From Lepidodermella squamata (Eukaryota; Gastrotricha), in assembly GCA_047495785.1 (NCBI GenBank), contig JBLDXI010000007.1, positions 4,464,001-4,528,000 of the forward strand: a DNA stretch of 64,000 nt. Reading direction: 5' to 3'. Below are positions 41,975-52,981 of this stretch, in pieces. The notes under the pieces are model-generated. The model saw only the letters and a list, made by a program, of their open reading frames with translations, was not told where the DNA came from and ran no database searches. The position numbers and the translations under genes were made by a program. Position 1 is the stretch's first letter. The number at the start of each line of letters is the position of its first letter.

Positions 41975-44900
41975 TTACATGGCGATAATCAACGGGCAGG
42001 CGAGGAGGGCACTTGCAAGCAGCCAAACATGTAACCGCGCCCCAGAGTCGCCGGCTGATTTTGCGTCAGCCTTACAAGACGGAACCGTGCTGTTCCACGT
42101 GCCATCCGACTGGCAGATGATGGTCGCATCGCCTTGAAGGGTGAAACCGGTCTTGCAGCCGAACTCAACTGTCGCATCTAGCAGCAAATCGCCATCGCTT
42201 TTCACCACAAACCCATTATCGGGCGCCTTCACATCGGGGCATGTTATCAAAAGGCACGTCGGAACGGAACTGGTCCACTCGAAAGACACTGGCAAGCACG
42301 TGATCGAGCTGGAGCCGACGAGTTGGTAGCCGCGCAGGCAGCCGAACGTCACGTGGCTGTCCTCGAACGAAGCCGCGGTCGCTGATGCAATGAAGCCATT
42401 CTCAGGCGGGTCCAACGAATCGCAGACCGGCACCGGTTGGGCGAGGACTTCAACCGTTTTGTTAAACGCCTCCTCGACAGCTTTCGTTTGCGCGGCGAAT
42501 TTCGAGTTGCCGCCCGTGCTTTCGTAGTCGAACAGGCACTCGGTCGAAGTGCCACAAAGCGAGACCGCCTCTGCGCTAGCAGCTGGCTGTGATAAAGTTG
42601 GGGCGAACTTGTCGTTTCTGAAGCTGTCATAGGACTTGCCCTGTTCATACGTGAACATCGTTTCCGGCTTTTCCACAATCCACTTCATGCCAAAGTCGTA
42701 GTGAACGCTCGCAAGGTCGTCGCGGGATATCGACAGAATTTCGCCAGTCGGAGTTGCGAAATCGTCCTCCGGCTTGCCATTCAAATTGCCGAGCAGTCCG
42801 CTGATGCTAACCTTCCCTAATAACGATTTATCGGCGGAGGCGGTAATTGCCAGTGCGGAGTCTGAAGCGGAGAATGTGAAAGCGAATCCGGATTTGAAGG
42901 AGACAGCGATCTCTGACAGATCGGCCTTGACAACGCGAACCACGGCCGTCGAATCGTCGAAACGCTGCGTGAACAGCGACGGGTGGCTCAGGTCGATGGA
43001 TTCGCCGTTGACGAGGACAGTCACGAGCTGGAACTGCGACAGCTGCACCTGAACCGAGGTCGAGCCTTGCCGCATGACAAATGCGCTGAACACGGATGCC
43101 GTCGGTGGGCTGATCGGCTCCATGCGTGCCTGCATGGCAAAGTCGGCGCGAGATTGCGGGCGGACCATCCAGAATTCGCCGGCGCCGTTGAATGTGTACG
43201 CGAGGCCGTCGAAGCTGAGCAGGTGCGGGTCGCCACGGGCTGCGGCGCTTCTCGGCGGCTGGTAGCCACTGCAGTCTGACGTTGGGCGTTTGCTGAAGTA
43301 GGGCGCACATGAGCTGGGGACGTTCATGATATCGGATGGGCTGAAAATCTCGGCACGGCAGCAGTAGGCGCGCGGAAGGATGTGATCGTACGCGAACTCG
43401 TACATGAACTTCTTGCCAAAGAATTTCGCGATGTCCCACTCGATGGATCGAACTAAACGGCTTGGGATGTAGGGCGAGCCGCCTGATGTGCCAACGATAA
43501 CGCGACCAGCTGCATCGTAGGTCGAAATCTAACAGACACAGTGAACATCATCAAAAGATCTGAATTACAAACCTGATAAGCCCCGCGCGAGTCTGGGTTG
43601 GTCGATCGGTAAGTGTAAGTGGCGTCATGATACAACTCGCTATACTGCGGCTGTTCCATTGGCATGTAAGCTGGGTCGCTCTGCGCTTGGCTAGCCAGAG
43701 GCGGGCACGGCAGGCGAGACCCTGGTCCGTCAGCAGCGTAGAACCACTCATCGCACTTTTTCTCGGACTCGCGCCTGCTCAACAGCGGCAGCAGGTCGAG
43801 GGCAGTTACGCCCTTGCCGATCCAGTTGCAAGCTGTTTTCGCGACTTCGTAAGCTTGCAAGACCCAACGCGTTGAGCGTTCATTCTCCGCGAACACATCG
43901 TCACGAAGAAGATTTCGCGATCGACAGTTTGCGAACAGTTTCTTGCCCGTTACAATGTCCCAGTACATGCCTACTGGGTCTAAAATGCGGCAAACGTCGT
44001 TGACGCATCGCAGCGATTTCGTGAACCAGTTGCCGGCTCGAGACACGCGCGTGTTGTCCGTCGCGTTCGCTTTTATGAGGGGCGCGGTGATTCTGAAGGT
44101 CAGCAAACCACCGGCCAATTTCGGATCCAGCCCGACGTTGCTCACATTTGCGACGAAATGCCCGGAATTGTTGACGCCGGCGAAAACGTCGTGAATTGTC
44201 CACTCGGCTGTTGTTGTGTCCATCGACATCACCTGGATGTCGACCGTCGCAGAAACATTCGCGAAGGCACCATCGTCCTGTAAGTTGGCCGTGTCTCGAA
44301 TTGTGCTTGGGTCCCATTTCAACTCGTGAACGAAATAAGTGTCTTGAACCGCCAGCGTTTTTGAACTGATCCCAGGAGCTCCCTGAACAACGAGGAGCTG
44401 CGACGAGAATCGCACCTGCTGAACGGCCTGTTCGAACTCAGACTGCGTGGTGCCATTCGCCGTTTCATTCTCGTAGAAAAGTCCGACGAGATCGAAGTTG
44501 ATGCGACCATCTGTGTACAGATACGGAACAGTGCATAAGGCTGTTGGGGTGTCCAGAATCTCAGCGATAGTCGCAATGGACGAAAACGACGAGTTAAGCG
44601 CATCGTCGTGGAACGTGCAGAAGTACAGCCAATCGTCGTTGAAGCACGGACCTTGAATCTGCAGCGTTGACTGGGCCATGGCATCGACGAATGACGGTCT
44701 CACGACGAGTTTCGCCTCAGCCGAGGCATTGCATCTCTCCACGGTGATTTGACTATCGATTCGGTAGATGAACTTGCCGGGCGAGCCGACGTTCGACTTA
44801 TCGTCGATGTTCAGCATCGCCGCGGTGCAGGACAGGTCTTTGACGCCTTCGAACGGTTTGCCACCGGCGACATCAAAGCCGAACTTGGCCGGTGTCGATT

Positions 44901-47900
44901 TGGAACTTGTTGGCAAGCCGCAATAGCTACCACCCAAGCCGCATTGAGGGGTACCTGTCGGGAATTAAATTTTAGTTGATACGATTTACCCTGAAATTGT
45001 TCTAATTTCAAGCCCTTGGATTTTAGATGAAATCAAATTGCTGCATTGAAAAATCTCAATTCAGGGCTACGAAACTAATGAATGACTTGAAGCTGATAGG
45101 TATAATAGTTATCTTTTGATTTTGAAGTGATTTCGAGAATGAATCAAGCTAAATAGATGTCAAAATCAGGGAGATTGAGATGAGTGCATTGTGCATGTGT
45201 TACCTGTTGTCCACGTGACGTTGTTGTAGTAGAAAATCGCGAAAGAAACCGTTCCATCAGTTGCAAGAGTTAGTTGAAAGGTGTTTTTAGGTATGCCAGT
45301 TGAGCAAGACCGGGCTTGGGAGTAAGTGAAGGATGAAACATCCCGCCATGTCGCGACCAACGCCCATCGGATTTTAATTGATCGGAAAGCTGGATAAGCA
45401 GCGGCAATTTCAGAAGCAGCTTTTCGGAAGACGACATCGTTCGGATCCGAGGCGTAAGCGCGGTAGTAAACGCGACCCACCGAACCGCTAGAAGTGTCGA
45501 TGTGCACCCAAAACGGCGTAATCATCGGCACCCCTGCGGGTGAGGAACTGCACGACTGGTGGGAGCCGACGTTCTTTATTTCTTTCTTCATTTATTTCAA
45601 ATCTACATTCTCCCTCATCAGAACTGTCTTGTTTTATTGGATAAACGGTCGCTTGTTAACAGCTTTTGACCGACAACAGTAGCAATATTATGTGATAGAG
45701 CAGCAAATAGTATCAACAGCAGCACATGTTGTGCGTTTCATCTTTTATAAAAAACAAGAAATATATATGACAACGCACACATTGGAGTGGCTTCTAACTG
45801 CCGCATCACGAAGCAGGCAAGAAAGACTTTAAGATCAGGGAGTCTGGAATACAGGGGCGAGTACACAAATTAGTTCGGTCATATCTCTCACAACGTTTTT
45901 CAGAGTGCTTATGTAGCCGGAGCAGCATCAAGCGTTTGGCCAGAAGAGGTTGGTATATGCCAAGGAAGCGTTCTCGGTCCCTCGATGTGGCTGATCTTCT
46001 ACTCAGGCATCAGCAGAGCTGTATCCCACGTGGATCGACCGCTCGGTAAACCACCGATAACCTACACGTTCGCAGATGACTTCAACCTTGGAAGTTCGAA
46101 CAGGGCTGAGGTGGAAGAAGGAGAGGTCAGGGCGATAAACTGGGCGAAAGCGACTCGAGTCTCAATGGACCCAAACAAGCGGATTGACACCACGTTCTCA
46201 TATGCAAGATTACGATGTGGCAGACAAAAGGAACGCGAACAAGTTGAGGTGAACGACCAAGAAGATACTACAACAACACTACTGGGGCTAGTGCTCGACA
46301 AGGGGGTGTCAATGGATAAATGCATCCGCAAAAAAATCGGCCAAGCAACAACAGCAGTCACCCAGCTACTCCGACTGAGACCATATTTATCTCTCGGTCA
46401 GATGGCAAATGCCTTCAAAACCTACGCATTACCGATACTCGAATTCGGAATGGTTGCCTACACCTTTGCAGCGAATCCCAAGCTACTTGAACTTCTGGAC
46501 CAAGTGCAGGAAAGGTTCGTCAAAGCCACGGGAGTGCGGCTGCAACCACTGGGCCAACGTCGATTCGTCAAGGTTATGACCTATATACAAGATAGTGGCT
46601 GCGGGCCGCGGTACCGCTCAAATTCGGTCGAGATTTGTTAAACTGTCCAAGCATAGTTTCAAAACGCCATCAAAAAAGTGGAGTACAGTGCTCCCTCGAT
46701 AAAAGCACTGGGTCGGGAGCCAGACCCGGTCTTTTAACAAGGGAAAGCTATAACGAGGGCTGTATTTGAATGCAGGAGCTAAAAATAGACCGTTTCTACG
46801 TCTTAAGACAGTTGTCATGGCAACGCGCTGAAAGAGACGGACACGGATTACGTGTCATCACAAATTTCGCTCGCTGAAGGCTGTGAAACAATAACACTAT
46901 GAATCATAAGTTCGTCGCAAAGTTTTTTTTTCTGAGTTGCCAGGGCGGCATTGATTTGACTGGTTAGCCTTCTTTTTGTACTCTGATTTTAAGTCCTGCC
47001 TGGGGTTAAGGAACTCAGAATAAAAACAAAACCTGGAATCTCATTATTTCAATTTACTTAAAAATGCCCAGCTCGTCCGATTTCGCAAACAATTTCATTT
47101 GAAATCACAGCTTAAAAAATCAATCACCTTGGTCAAGATTGACCAGAATACTTCTGAATAAATCACCAGCAAATTCAGCCTAAAATTCTCAGAAGTCATG
47201 TTTCGCCTAAAATTCCTAGAATTATTTAAAAATGACTAATTAATATGAAATTTGAAAAAATTAAGATGAATTATGTATTTTCGATAATTCTTTCGTGGTT
47301 AACCTGAATTTTTCTTTTTTAAATTCATGGCATTAATGGCATTGAGCAATTACGGACAAATTTGTAATTTCAAGGCATAAGACGTGTGGTTCCGTCAACA
47401 GGGAACGATTCGATAGGTATTTCGATTGAATGGAATAAATTTGGATCTTCTCAGGCGTGATCTGATTTTCATTCGACTGGCCTCAGAGATCAGAGCAAGG
47501 TAAAAAATCGGGCAGAAGCTCCCGCCGCCCCTCCTCGGGATGTTGCGATTTTCAAAGTCAAAATCGAATGATTAAAAGTTGTGAAAAAACCCGGAAAATT
47601 GCCAAGGCGTTGAGCAATGAAATCGTAGAGTAGTGGCAGCCAGTTTCATGGTGGATCAGGCCTATAGACTATCGAAAGTCGGCTACTAATTACAATGGCT
47701 CAGGACAACTCGAACGATTAAATCGGTTTATTATGAGAATAAATCTATGTATCTATTCAATTAAATCTGAAAACAAGGACTTGATTCTTCGCTTGATTAC
47801 GCAACACAGCTGGGAAATAATTTTGAAAAAAACTGGAAAAAATGCATCATTTAGTGTGGAAAATTCAATAATTTCGATCAGAAAAACCTGGATTTTACTA

Positions 47901-50829
47901 GTCATTTCCCACGGCCCACGGTTTATTCCAGCGGGGTTCTTTCAATAATGGAGAAATAACTACCGAATCGTTAAAAAATACCACGAAGTTTCATTTTTTC
48001 CTGACAAAATTCACGATTTCTAATCCTAATTCGATCATGTTGATAAATTAAAAAAGCTATTCTGGTCAGGAAAACTGCTAAAACATGATAAATCAGGGCA
48101 ACTCAATGGGTGTTTAATTGATCAGCTATTGACCTCAGAAAAATCTGCATATCAAGAAGATTGAAGATAGGAGGGCATTTTTATAGATGTTGAAACGAAT
48201 TACTAATTGTTTTCTGATGAACTGGCTGGTGAATTTCTGATGGAGTTTTACCTAAGGTGCGTTTTTTATTAAAACCGTGGTGTGCTTCAGACTAATTACA
48301 TCTATTAACGCCAGATGACACACAAGAAAAGTTAAAGCTTCTCAAACCCCATCAAAAACTCAAAAATTGAAAATTAAGAAATTCGAACTTGTCGGCAAGT
48401 TTGGATTCAAAATAAAGGTCAGAAATCGCCTAAAACGCTTTGAATTTTCAAAAATTTTACCAAATTGATCGATTTTTTCAAAATCGATTTCATGTTCGAT
48501 AATTGCGGAGAAAATAAAAAACCTTTTGCGTAGTTTTGATAAAATTAGCTCTTAAGACATGGGGTCAGAAATTAACGAGGGTCACATGTTGCATGGTCGT
48601 AAATTAATTACAGCCATGTCACGATTTAGCCGCGGCCAAATGTTCTTAATCCGCGCGGGGATTTGTCTTTTCTGACCGGCCTTGACCGCACTTCGAGCCG
48701 GTCAGTTCATGATAGACGTGCCGATTGTGATTTCTCTGTTGCGAATCTCACCGAAAAATTGATCACAGCGCTGAACAATAGCACCTCGGTTTTAATAAAA
48801 AACGCACCTCTAAAAAAGCAGTGGCAGCTAATCCACACACTCTGTTGCATAATCGCAGTCATTTCAAAGCCACAAGAACGGCTTAGTGCACTGATGATCT
48901 TTCAACTCGTTTGAGCTAAACTTGAAATAACTGGACCTCTTAAAATCACGACAACGCGCCGCTAGGTTTCTAGGAACGCTTTATTATTTTAATTTTTCAC
49001 GCTTAATTTTTTAAATTTATCAAATAATTATTTTGTGCTTAATTAAAAATTTACTACTTTAATTTATTTAGCAGGGTCCAAAATTACGGTCTATTAACGA
49101 GGGAGTTCTTTTAACGAGGGTGCCACTAACGAGGGAGCACTGTAACACACACAATCACCAGATCCGGCTTGCAGCAAGAAGCTCTACTCGGGACATTATT
49201 CCCTTCACACGTATGACCGCGATAATCGAGAAATCACAAAAAAAATCACATTTACTTCGGGTGTGCATTCGGAAGAGAAATTATTCAAATCCAATGACCT
49301 CATCTGCATATGCATTTGAAATTTTAAACAAAAAAACTGAGATTGTCGAAGTTGTACCTTTCTTTACCTGGTCAATGCTCAAAGCCAAAAACGGATTTAA
49401 CCTGGGTTTTGGCATGTAAATTAGCGCCAGGTGAAGGGGTTTCTAATGGTGTCATCCGATTTACCGAATTCTAGAACCCTGATTTTTTAGAATTTTTTTA
49501 GAAAGGAGCACTGGGAGTTGTTAAAATTGTACCGCTCCCCGGTAGTGCATTAAGTTGCTCTTGTGGTTTTTAAATGACTTCGAGTATGCAGCAGAATGTG
49601 TGGATTAGCTGCCACTCATGCGCGAAAAAACTCGTAAAAACTGTGCACTTTTTTGATCGGGGTACCATATTTTTAATCATTTCAATTTTCCTTTGTTTTA
49701 TTAGAAAAATTTTCTGTTTACAAGCAGTTGTTGGATGCCAGCCGGAGGGCACCGAGCATATATTTGATGATAGTATCGCGGTTAGGAAACGGTAAGATAG
49801 CACTAGAGTTATTATAATAATTATTTCCATCATTTATCATCAATTATTATTATAATTCGGCAAGACAAGATAGGCACGATTATATAGGCACGAATAGTCA
49901 TTCCTCTATGTTAGAATGAATTTAAGTGTGTATGTGTGTGTGTGAAAAATGAACAGCAGCAGCAACAGCAAAAAACTTGCGCCGTAATTTGATAAAATAA
50001 TGTGTGCGCGCGAAGATCAAAGTAGGACTGACTAAGGAATTGCGCCGGAAAAAGAAAACTAGCACTAAGAATAAGGCAAAAGATGAGAAAGGCAAAACGA
50101 CAAAGAAAATAAAGAAGGAAAAATCCAGCGAAAAGGAGTTTGTGATTAAAATTATACCCGATTTTCAACTAGCTGAAATGGTGTCTTTTGGAAAAGATGA
50201 ATGGCGCATGATTGTTAACTCGATTGAAAACTATGAATTTTTCGGAAAAAGCAAGATCTTCAATTGTGGGGGTGGGTAAGAATTTCTCTTTGCCTGCCTT
50301 CGCCCTCTTCAAAACCTGAAACGGTACATGACGCTTAGTCATGGAGAGGCTTAGATAAAACTATTATTAGAATGAGTGCGCGCGAAGATTTTGCAATAAC
50401 AAAATAAAAAATGCGCCTTAATAATTTTTAAATTGAAATTTGTCGCAAGTTGATTGGCTCGCGTCAGTGACTTCGCCAGAATTCGTCTATAAAAGGAAGA
50501 AAAGGAAGAGCGGAAGAAAAGAGAGGAAGAAAAGGAAGAGAGATGGAAGAATAGGAAGAATAGAGGGAAGAAGAAGGAAGATTAAGAGAGGGAAGAGGAA
50601 GATTGCCGCGGTTGAACGAAACAAAGCCGTCATTGCCGACGAACAGCTGCGTGTAGGTGGATTCAGCGAATGGGAATGGCGGTATGTTGCAGACAGTCGC
50701 GAAACAGTCGCCGGAACACAGTGAGACGACTGAGTCGCCCGAGCCGTGTGGGAAGAACGTCGACAGAGGGACGGAGCTGAACGCAGACTGCACTGCTGAA
50801 GCCAGCAGAAGAAATAGAACACGGAACAT
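41975..50829 (-). CDS. Mesh-like adhesion protein (NIDO-AMOP-vWD-Sushi)
   Basis: Exons 50472-50829, 45204-45533, 43573-44954 and 41975-43528 join in phase to 1207 aa. Exon 1 has a signal peptide and the start of the NIDO domain (PPFPFAESTYTQLFVGNDGF). Exon 2 completes NIDO (ITPFWVHID, IRWALVATW, NVTWTTG). Exon 3 carries GLGGSYCGLP, a large ectodomain and most of an AMOP domain (EKKCDEWFYAADGPGSRLPC). Exon 4 carries the AMOP end, a vWD domain (RGDPHLLSFDGLAYTFNGAG) and two Sushi domains (PPENGFIASA..., APDNGFVVKS...). The order matches Drosophila Mesh, a septate-junction protein. The C-terminus ends in a hydrophobic stretch (LHVWLLASALLACPLIIAM) with no cytoplasmic tail, preceded by SAGDSGA, which suggests GPI anchoring instead of a transmembrane tail. 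Exon 1 ends in an odd Leu/Ser/Pro run encoded by a pyrimidine tract. The 4.9 kb first intron is full of transposons. Confidence 0.85.
45865..46683 (+). mobile_element. decayed LINE reverse transcriptase, 5' part
   Basis: The translation shows RSYLSQRF, then after a frameshift ICQGSVLGPSMWLIFYSGI and YTFADDFNLGS, the fingers/palm and FADD catalytic motif of a non-LTR reverse transcriptase, followed by a thumb-like RLRPYLSLGQMANAFKTYALPILEFG. At least two frameshifts. It is on the strand opposite to the Mesh-like gene, inside its first intron. The element is interrupted at 46684 and resumes at 49145. Confidence 0.75.
46686..49142. mobile_element. 2.46 kb non-autonomous DNA transposon inserted in a LINE
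   Basis: The left end CAGTGCTCCCTCG at 46686 is the exact inverted complement of the right end finishing at 49142. TA flanks both sides (46684-46685 and 49143-49144). The right subterminal zone has three copies of a TAACGAGGG motif, and related copies lie near the left end. No transposase is seen. The ends resemble pogo/Tigger-type elements. Removing it with one TA rejoins the interrupted LINE reading frame, which confirms the boundaries. A truncated relative lies at 36263. Confidence 0.9.
49145..49420 (+). mobile_element. decayed LINE, continuation of the 45865 fragment
   Basis: The frame reads QIRLAARSSTRD and MTAIIEKSQKK directly after the transposon. It is in frame with the reading before the insertion (SKHSFKTPSKKWS) once one TA is removed. 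It looks like the LINE ORF2 C-terminus. Confidence 0.6.
49421..50287. other. intron DNA, probably decayed LINE 3' part
   Basis: AT-rich intronic sequence of the Mesh-like gene. A 91-codon open frame at 50004-50279 is mainly Lys/Glu low complexity and is not supported as a gene. 49920-49980 has short GT and CAG-type microsatellites. Confidence 0.4.
50288..50370 (+). mobile_element. 3' tail of a non-LTR retrotransposon
   Basis: Closely matches 23209-23306 (TGCCTGCCTTCGCCCTCTTC, GAAACGGTA, ATGACGCT, AGTC) and ends in a short ATTATTA tract. It may be the 3' end of the decayed LINE that starts at 45865. Confidence 0.6.
50500..50605 (+). repeat. GGAAGA-rich purine tract inside exon 1 of the Mesh-like gene
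   Basis: Imperfect repeats of GGAAGA/GAAGAAAA units run for about 100 bp. On the minus strand this encodes Leu/Pro/Ser in the open frame, just before the first splice donor at 50471. Confidence 0.75.
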
Positions 50830-51893
50830 GTCGAGCCAAAACGTAATTAATGCCGCTCAACATGGCCATTTTATCACAATCAGATGCCGTCAGGTCTTCC
50901 GCGGAACTATTTTTGGTTTATCGCAAATTAACGCCGTTTTATTGCAACTAAACATAGCAACTGATAAGCGAATAAATAAGAAAGCATCGGCTTTTTCTCA
51001 ATAATTCTATTTTTTCACCGTAGCCTTTGCCAAAGCCACTCTGTTGGCTGCTAATTTCCATCAGTCTGTTTGAAGAAGAACAATTACTTGTTTATTTCAT
51101 GTGTCGTGCTAAGCGTTCAGCACATTTTAAATCATGAAACGTACTACTTATAGGACGCCACGGCTCGCTGAAAATCAGAGAAAGCGTGAAAATTGGACAG
51201 GACGGGTCATTTGTTTTTGCCTCTTCATGCGCGTTAAAAAGCGCCGCTAATTACTTGCCACCCGTCACCTCGAAACGGATGTAAGCAAGTCTAAATCCGA
51301 GTTATTCAAAGATACTAACGATGTGAACGTGATACTTTTTTCATGTATTTGAAATTTGAATTCGATACCGGCAAAAAAGCCGAATGAATTTTTCACGCGG
51401 TCCTTAAAGTCGCGCTATTGTCCGTGAATGATTTGTTCGCCAATGATCGAAATCACAAATTAGCCCCTGGAATCCTTCCTGCTTATCTCGGTAGTGGTGT
51501 TCACGGAACAGCCTGACTCTACCTGACTGCATTATTTCTCAAGTTTTGTTTAAGGTTCGTGGAATGTCACGTGGGCACGCGCACTTTGATCCTGCAAAAC
51601 CGAATTATAATGTGCATCTCCTGCGCTCATCACTGGGCAATGGTGAACCAGAGTCAGCTAACTTTGCGACGAGCCAATGTACATAGTAGAACAGTTGAAT
51701 CCTCAGTCAACCTTTGTAAAATGTGCGATTTATGCCGTGCCTTGAATTCACCCTTCTTTTTTTCTTGAGGAAGCATGTCAAACAACTGAAACTAGGCGTG
51801 AGCCTCCGTCTGATTCATGGACCTGAAGGTTGGTCAGGATATTTTTGAATTTTTAAACAACGTATTGGTTTTATTCTTTTCAAGCATATAAAT
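50830..51893. other. intergenic, nothing recognised
   Basis: Promoter side of the Mesh-like gene and the 3' side of the next ankyrin gene. No supported feature. Confidence 0.4.
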
Positions 51894-52712
51894 TCAAGTA
51901 ACCTCCGAGAGATATCTAAGCCATCGCTCGATAACCATAACAACAAGTTTTTTGTTCCACTCTTTCGCTACGTCCAGCGTTGATTTGCCGTCGTTTTCTT
52001 GCTGAAGCGCATTGGCGCCTCTGTGCAGCAAGAACTCAACTAGCAAGGCGTGCCCGGCATGAGAAGCACACATCAACGCTGTCCAACCATCGAAACAGTT
52101 GCTGGCATTCAAATCCGCCAAAGTGCCTTGCTCCTCCTCGGGGGACGATTCGAAATCGCACAGAAGTTGAACACAGGCTAAATTACCTGCGGCGGCGGCT
52201 CTCATCAACGCTGTATTTCGGTTCATCCGTTCGCCATCTTGCATTTCGACGAATTTCTTCAGTTTTGCCAGTGCTGCTTCGCGATGCAAGTCTTTGCCCT
52301 CGGCGAATTTCGCTGTCAAAATGGCTTCGACAATCTGGTAATAGCCAGCAAAGCTAGCTAGATGGAGGCAAGTTGAATTTGCGGGCCATTCGTCGCTGTC
52401 GATGATTTTCCCATGCCTGCATGCGTTGTAGCGGCATTCGATAATTGGAAGCCCGGCTTGTGTTTGACTTTTCAAAATGCCTCGGACTGTGTTCAAGTTA
52501 CCTTTCAGGCAAGATTCGAATAACAGCTGAAATTTCTGAAATAATTGAACGTTCTTGACTTCTATAATGAGCATTCTCACCTTTTCAGCTCGAATTTGGG
52601 CGAGTTCAGGATCGATCAGCTCTTCGCTAGCACTTTGGTTCGATTTTTGACTCTGCTTCATATTGGCGCCTATGAGAAATGCGAGCTGATCAGCCGTGCG
52701 GAACGCGGTCAT
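51894..52712 (-). CDS. ankyrin repeat protein
   Basis: Start at 52712 (MTAFRTADQLAFLIGANMKQ). A 45-nt in-frame segment at about 52539-52583 has GTGAG...TTTCAG ends and is probably a minimal intron between RAEK and KFQLLFES; removal leaves about 257 aa. Ankyrin-type repeats are CLHLASFAGYYQIVEAIL, TALMRAAAAGNLACVQLL and TALMCASHAGHALLVEFL followed by STLDVAKEW. The arrangement (CLH block, ILxAK, a long spacer, LLCDF, ADLN, TALM) matches the C-terminal ankyrin part of the pseudokinase at 26033-27952, so the two are probably related by duplication with gain or loss of the kinase domain. A (CTG)n tract sits just 5' of the ATG. No signal peptide; likely intracellular. Confidence 0.8.
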   Translation of the reverse strand: MTAFRTADQLAFLIGANMKQSQKSNQSASEELIDPELAQIRAEKVRMLIIEVKNVQLFQKFQLLFESCLKGNLNTVRGILKSQTQAGLPIIECRYNACRHGKIIDSDEWPANSTCLHLASFAGYYQIVEAILTAKFAEGKDLHREAALAKLKKFVEMQDGERMNRNTALMRAAAAGNLACVQLLCDFESSPEEEQGTLADLNASNCFDGWTALMCASHAGHALLVEFLLHRGANALQQENDGKSTLDVAKEWNKKLVVMVIERWLRYLSEVT

Positions 52713-52718
52713 TGCTTG

Positions 52719-52738
52719 CTGCTGCTGCTGCTGCTGCT
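52719..52738. repeat. (CTG)n microsatellite in 5' UTR
   Basis: Nearly seven perfect CTG units (CAG on the transcribed minus strand), a few bases upstream of the ankyrin gene's ATG. Confidence 0.9.
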
Positions 52739-52981
52739 ACCGCTAATTGTCTAAACTCACTGAAGCATCAATTAATATTTCATTCTGTTGTTTCTGTGCG
52801 CAGGAATAACAATGCCTAGAACTGAGAATCACCGATCATAGCATTATAGCACTTCATCGATTTTCGTTCAGCAAGTGTGAAGGCACCAATCCCACATTTT
52901 ATCCGGCCCATGAAGTAGCTCTATCAAACCAGTAATTTACAATTAAACAAAATCAATTAGGCGGCATATAGCGCATTTTAT

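Noticed and set aside
42828-43439. 203-codon frame overlapping the Mesh-like gene on the same strand
   Set aside because: Out-of-frame shadow of the vWD-domain exon, with Arg/His-rich composition typical of shifted GC-rich coding DNA.
45985-46641. 218-codon frame as a host gene
   Set aside because: It is a reverse transcriptase fragment (GSVLGP, FADD) with frameshifts on both sides.
50004-50279. Lys/Glu-rich 91-codon frame as a gene
   Set aside because: Low complexity, inside an intron on the opposite strand, and next to retroelement debris.
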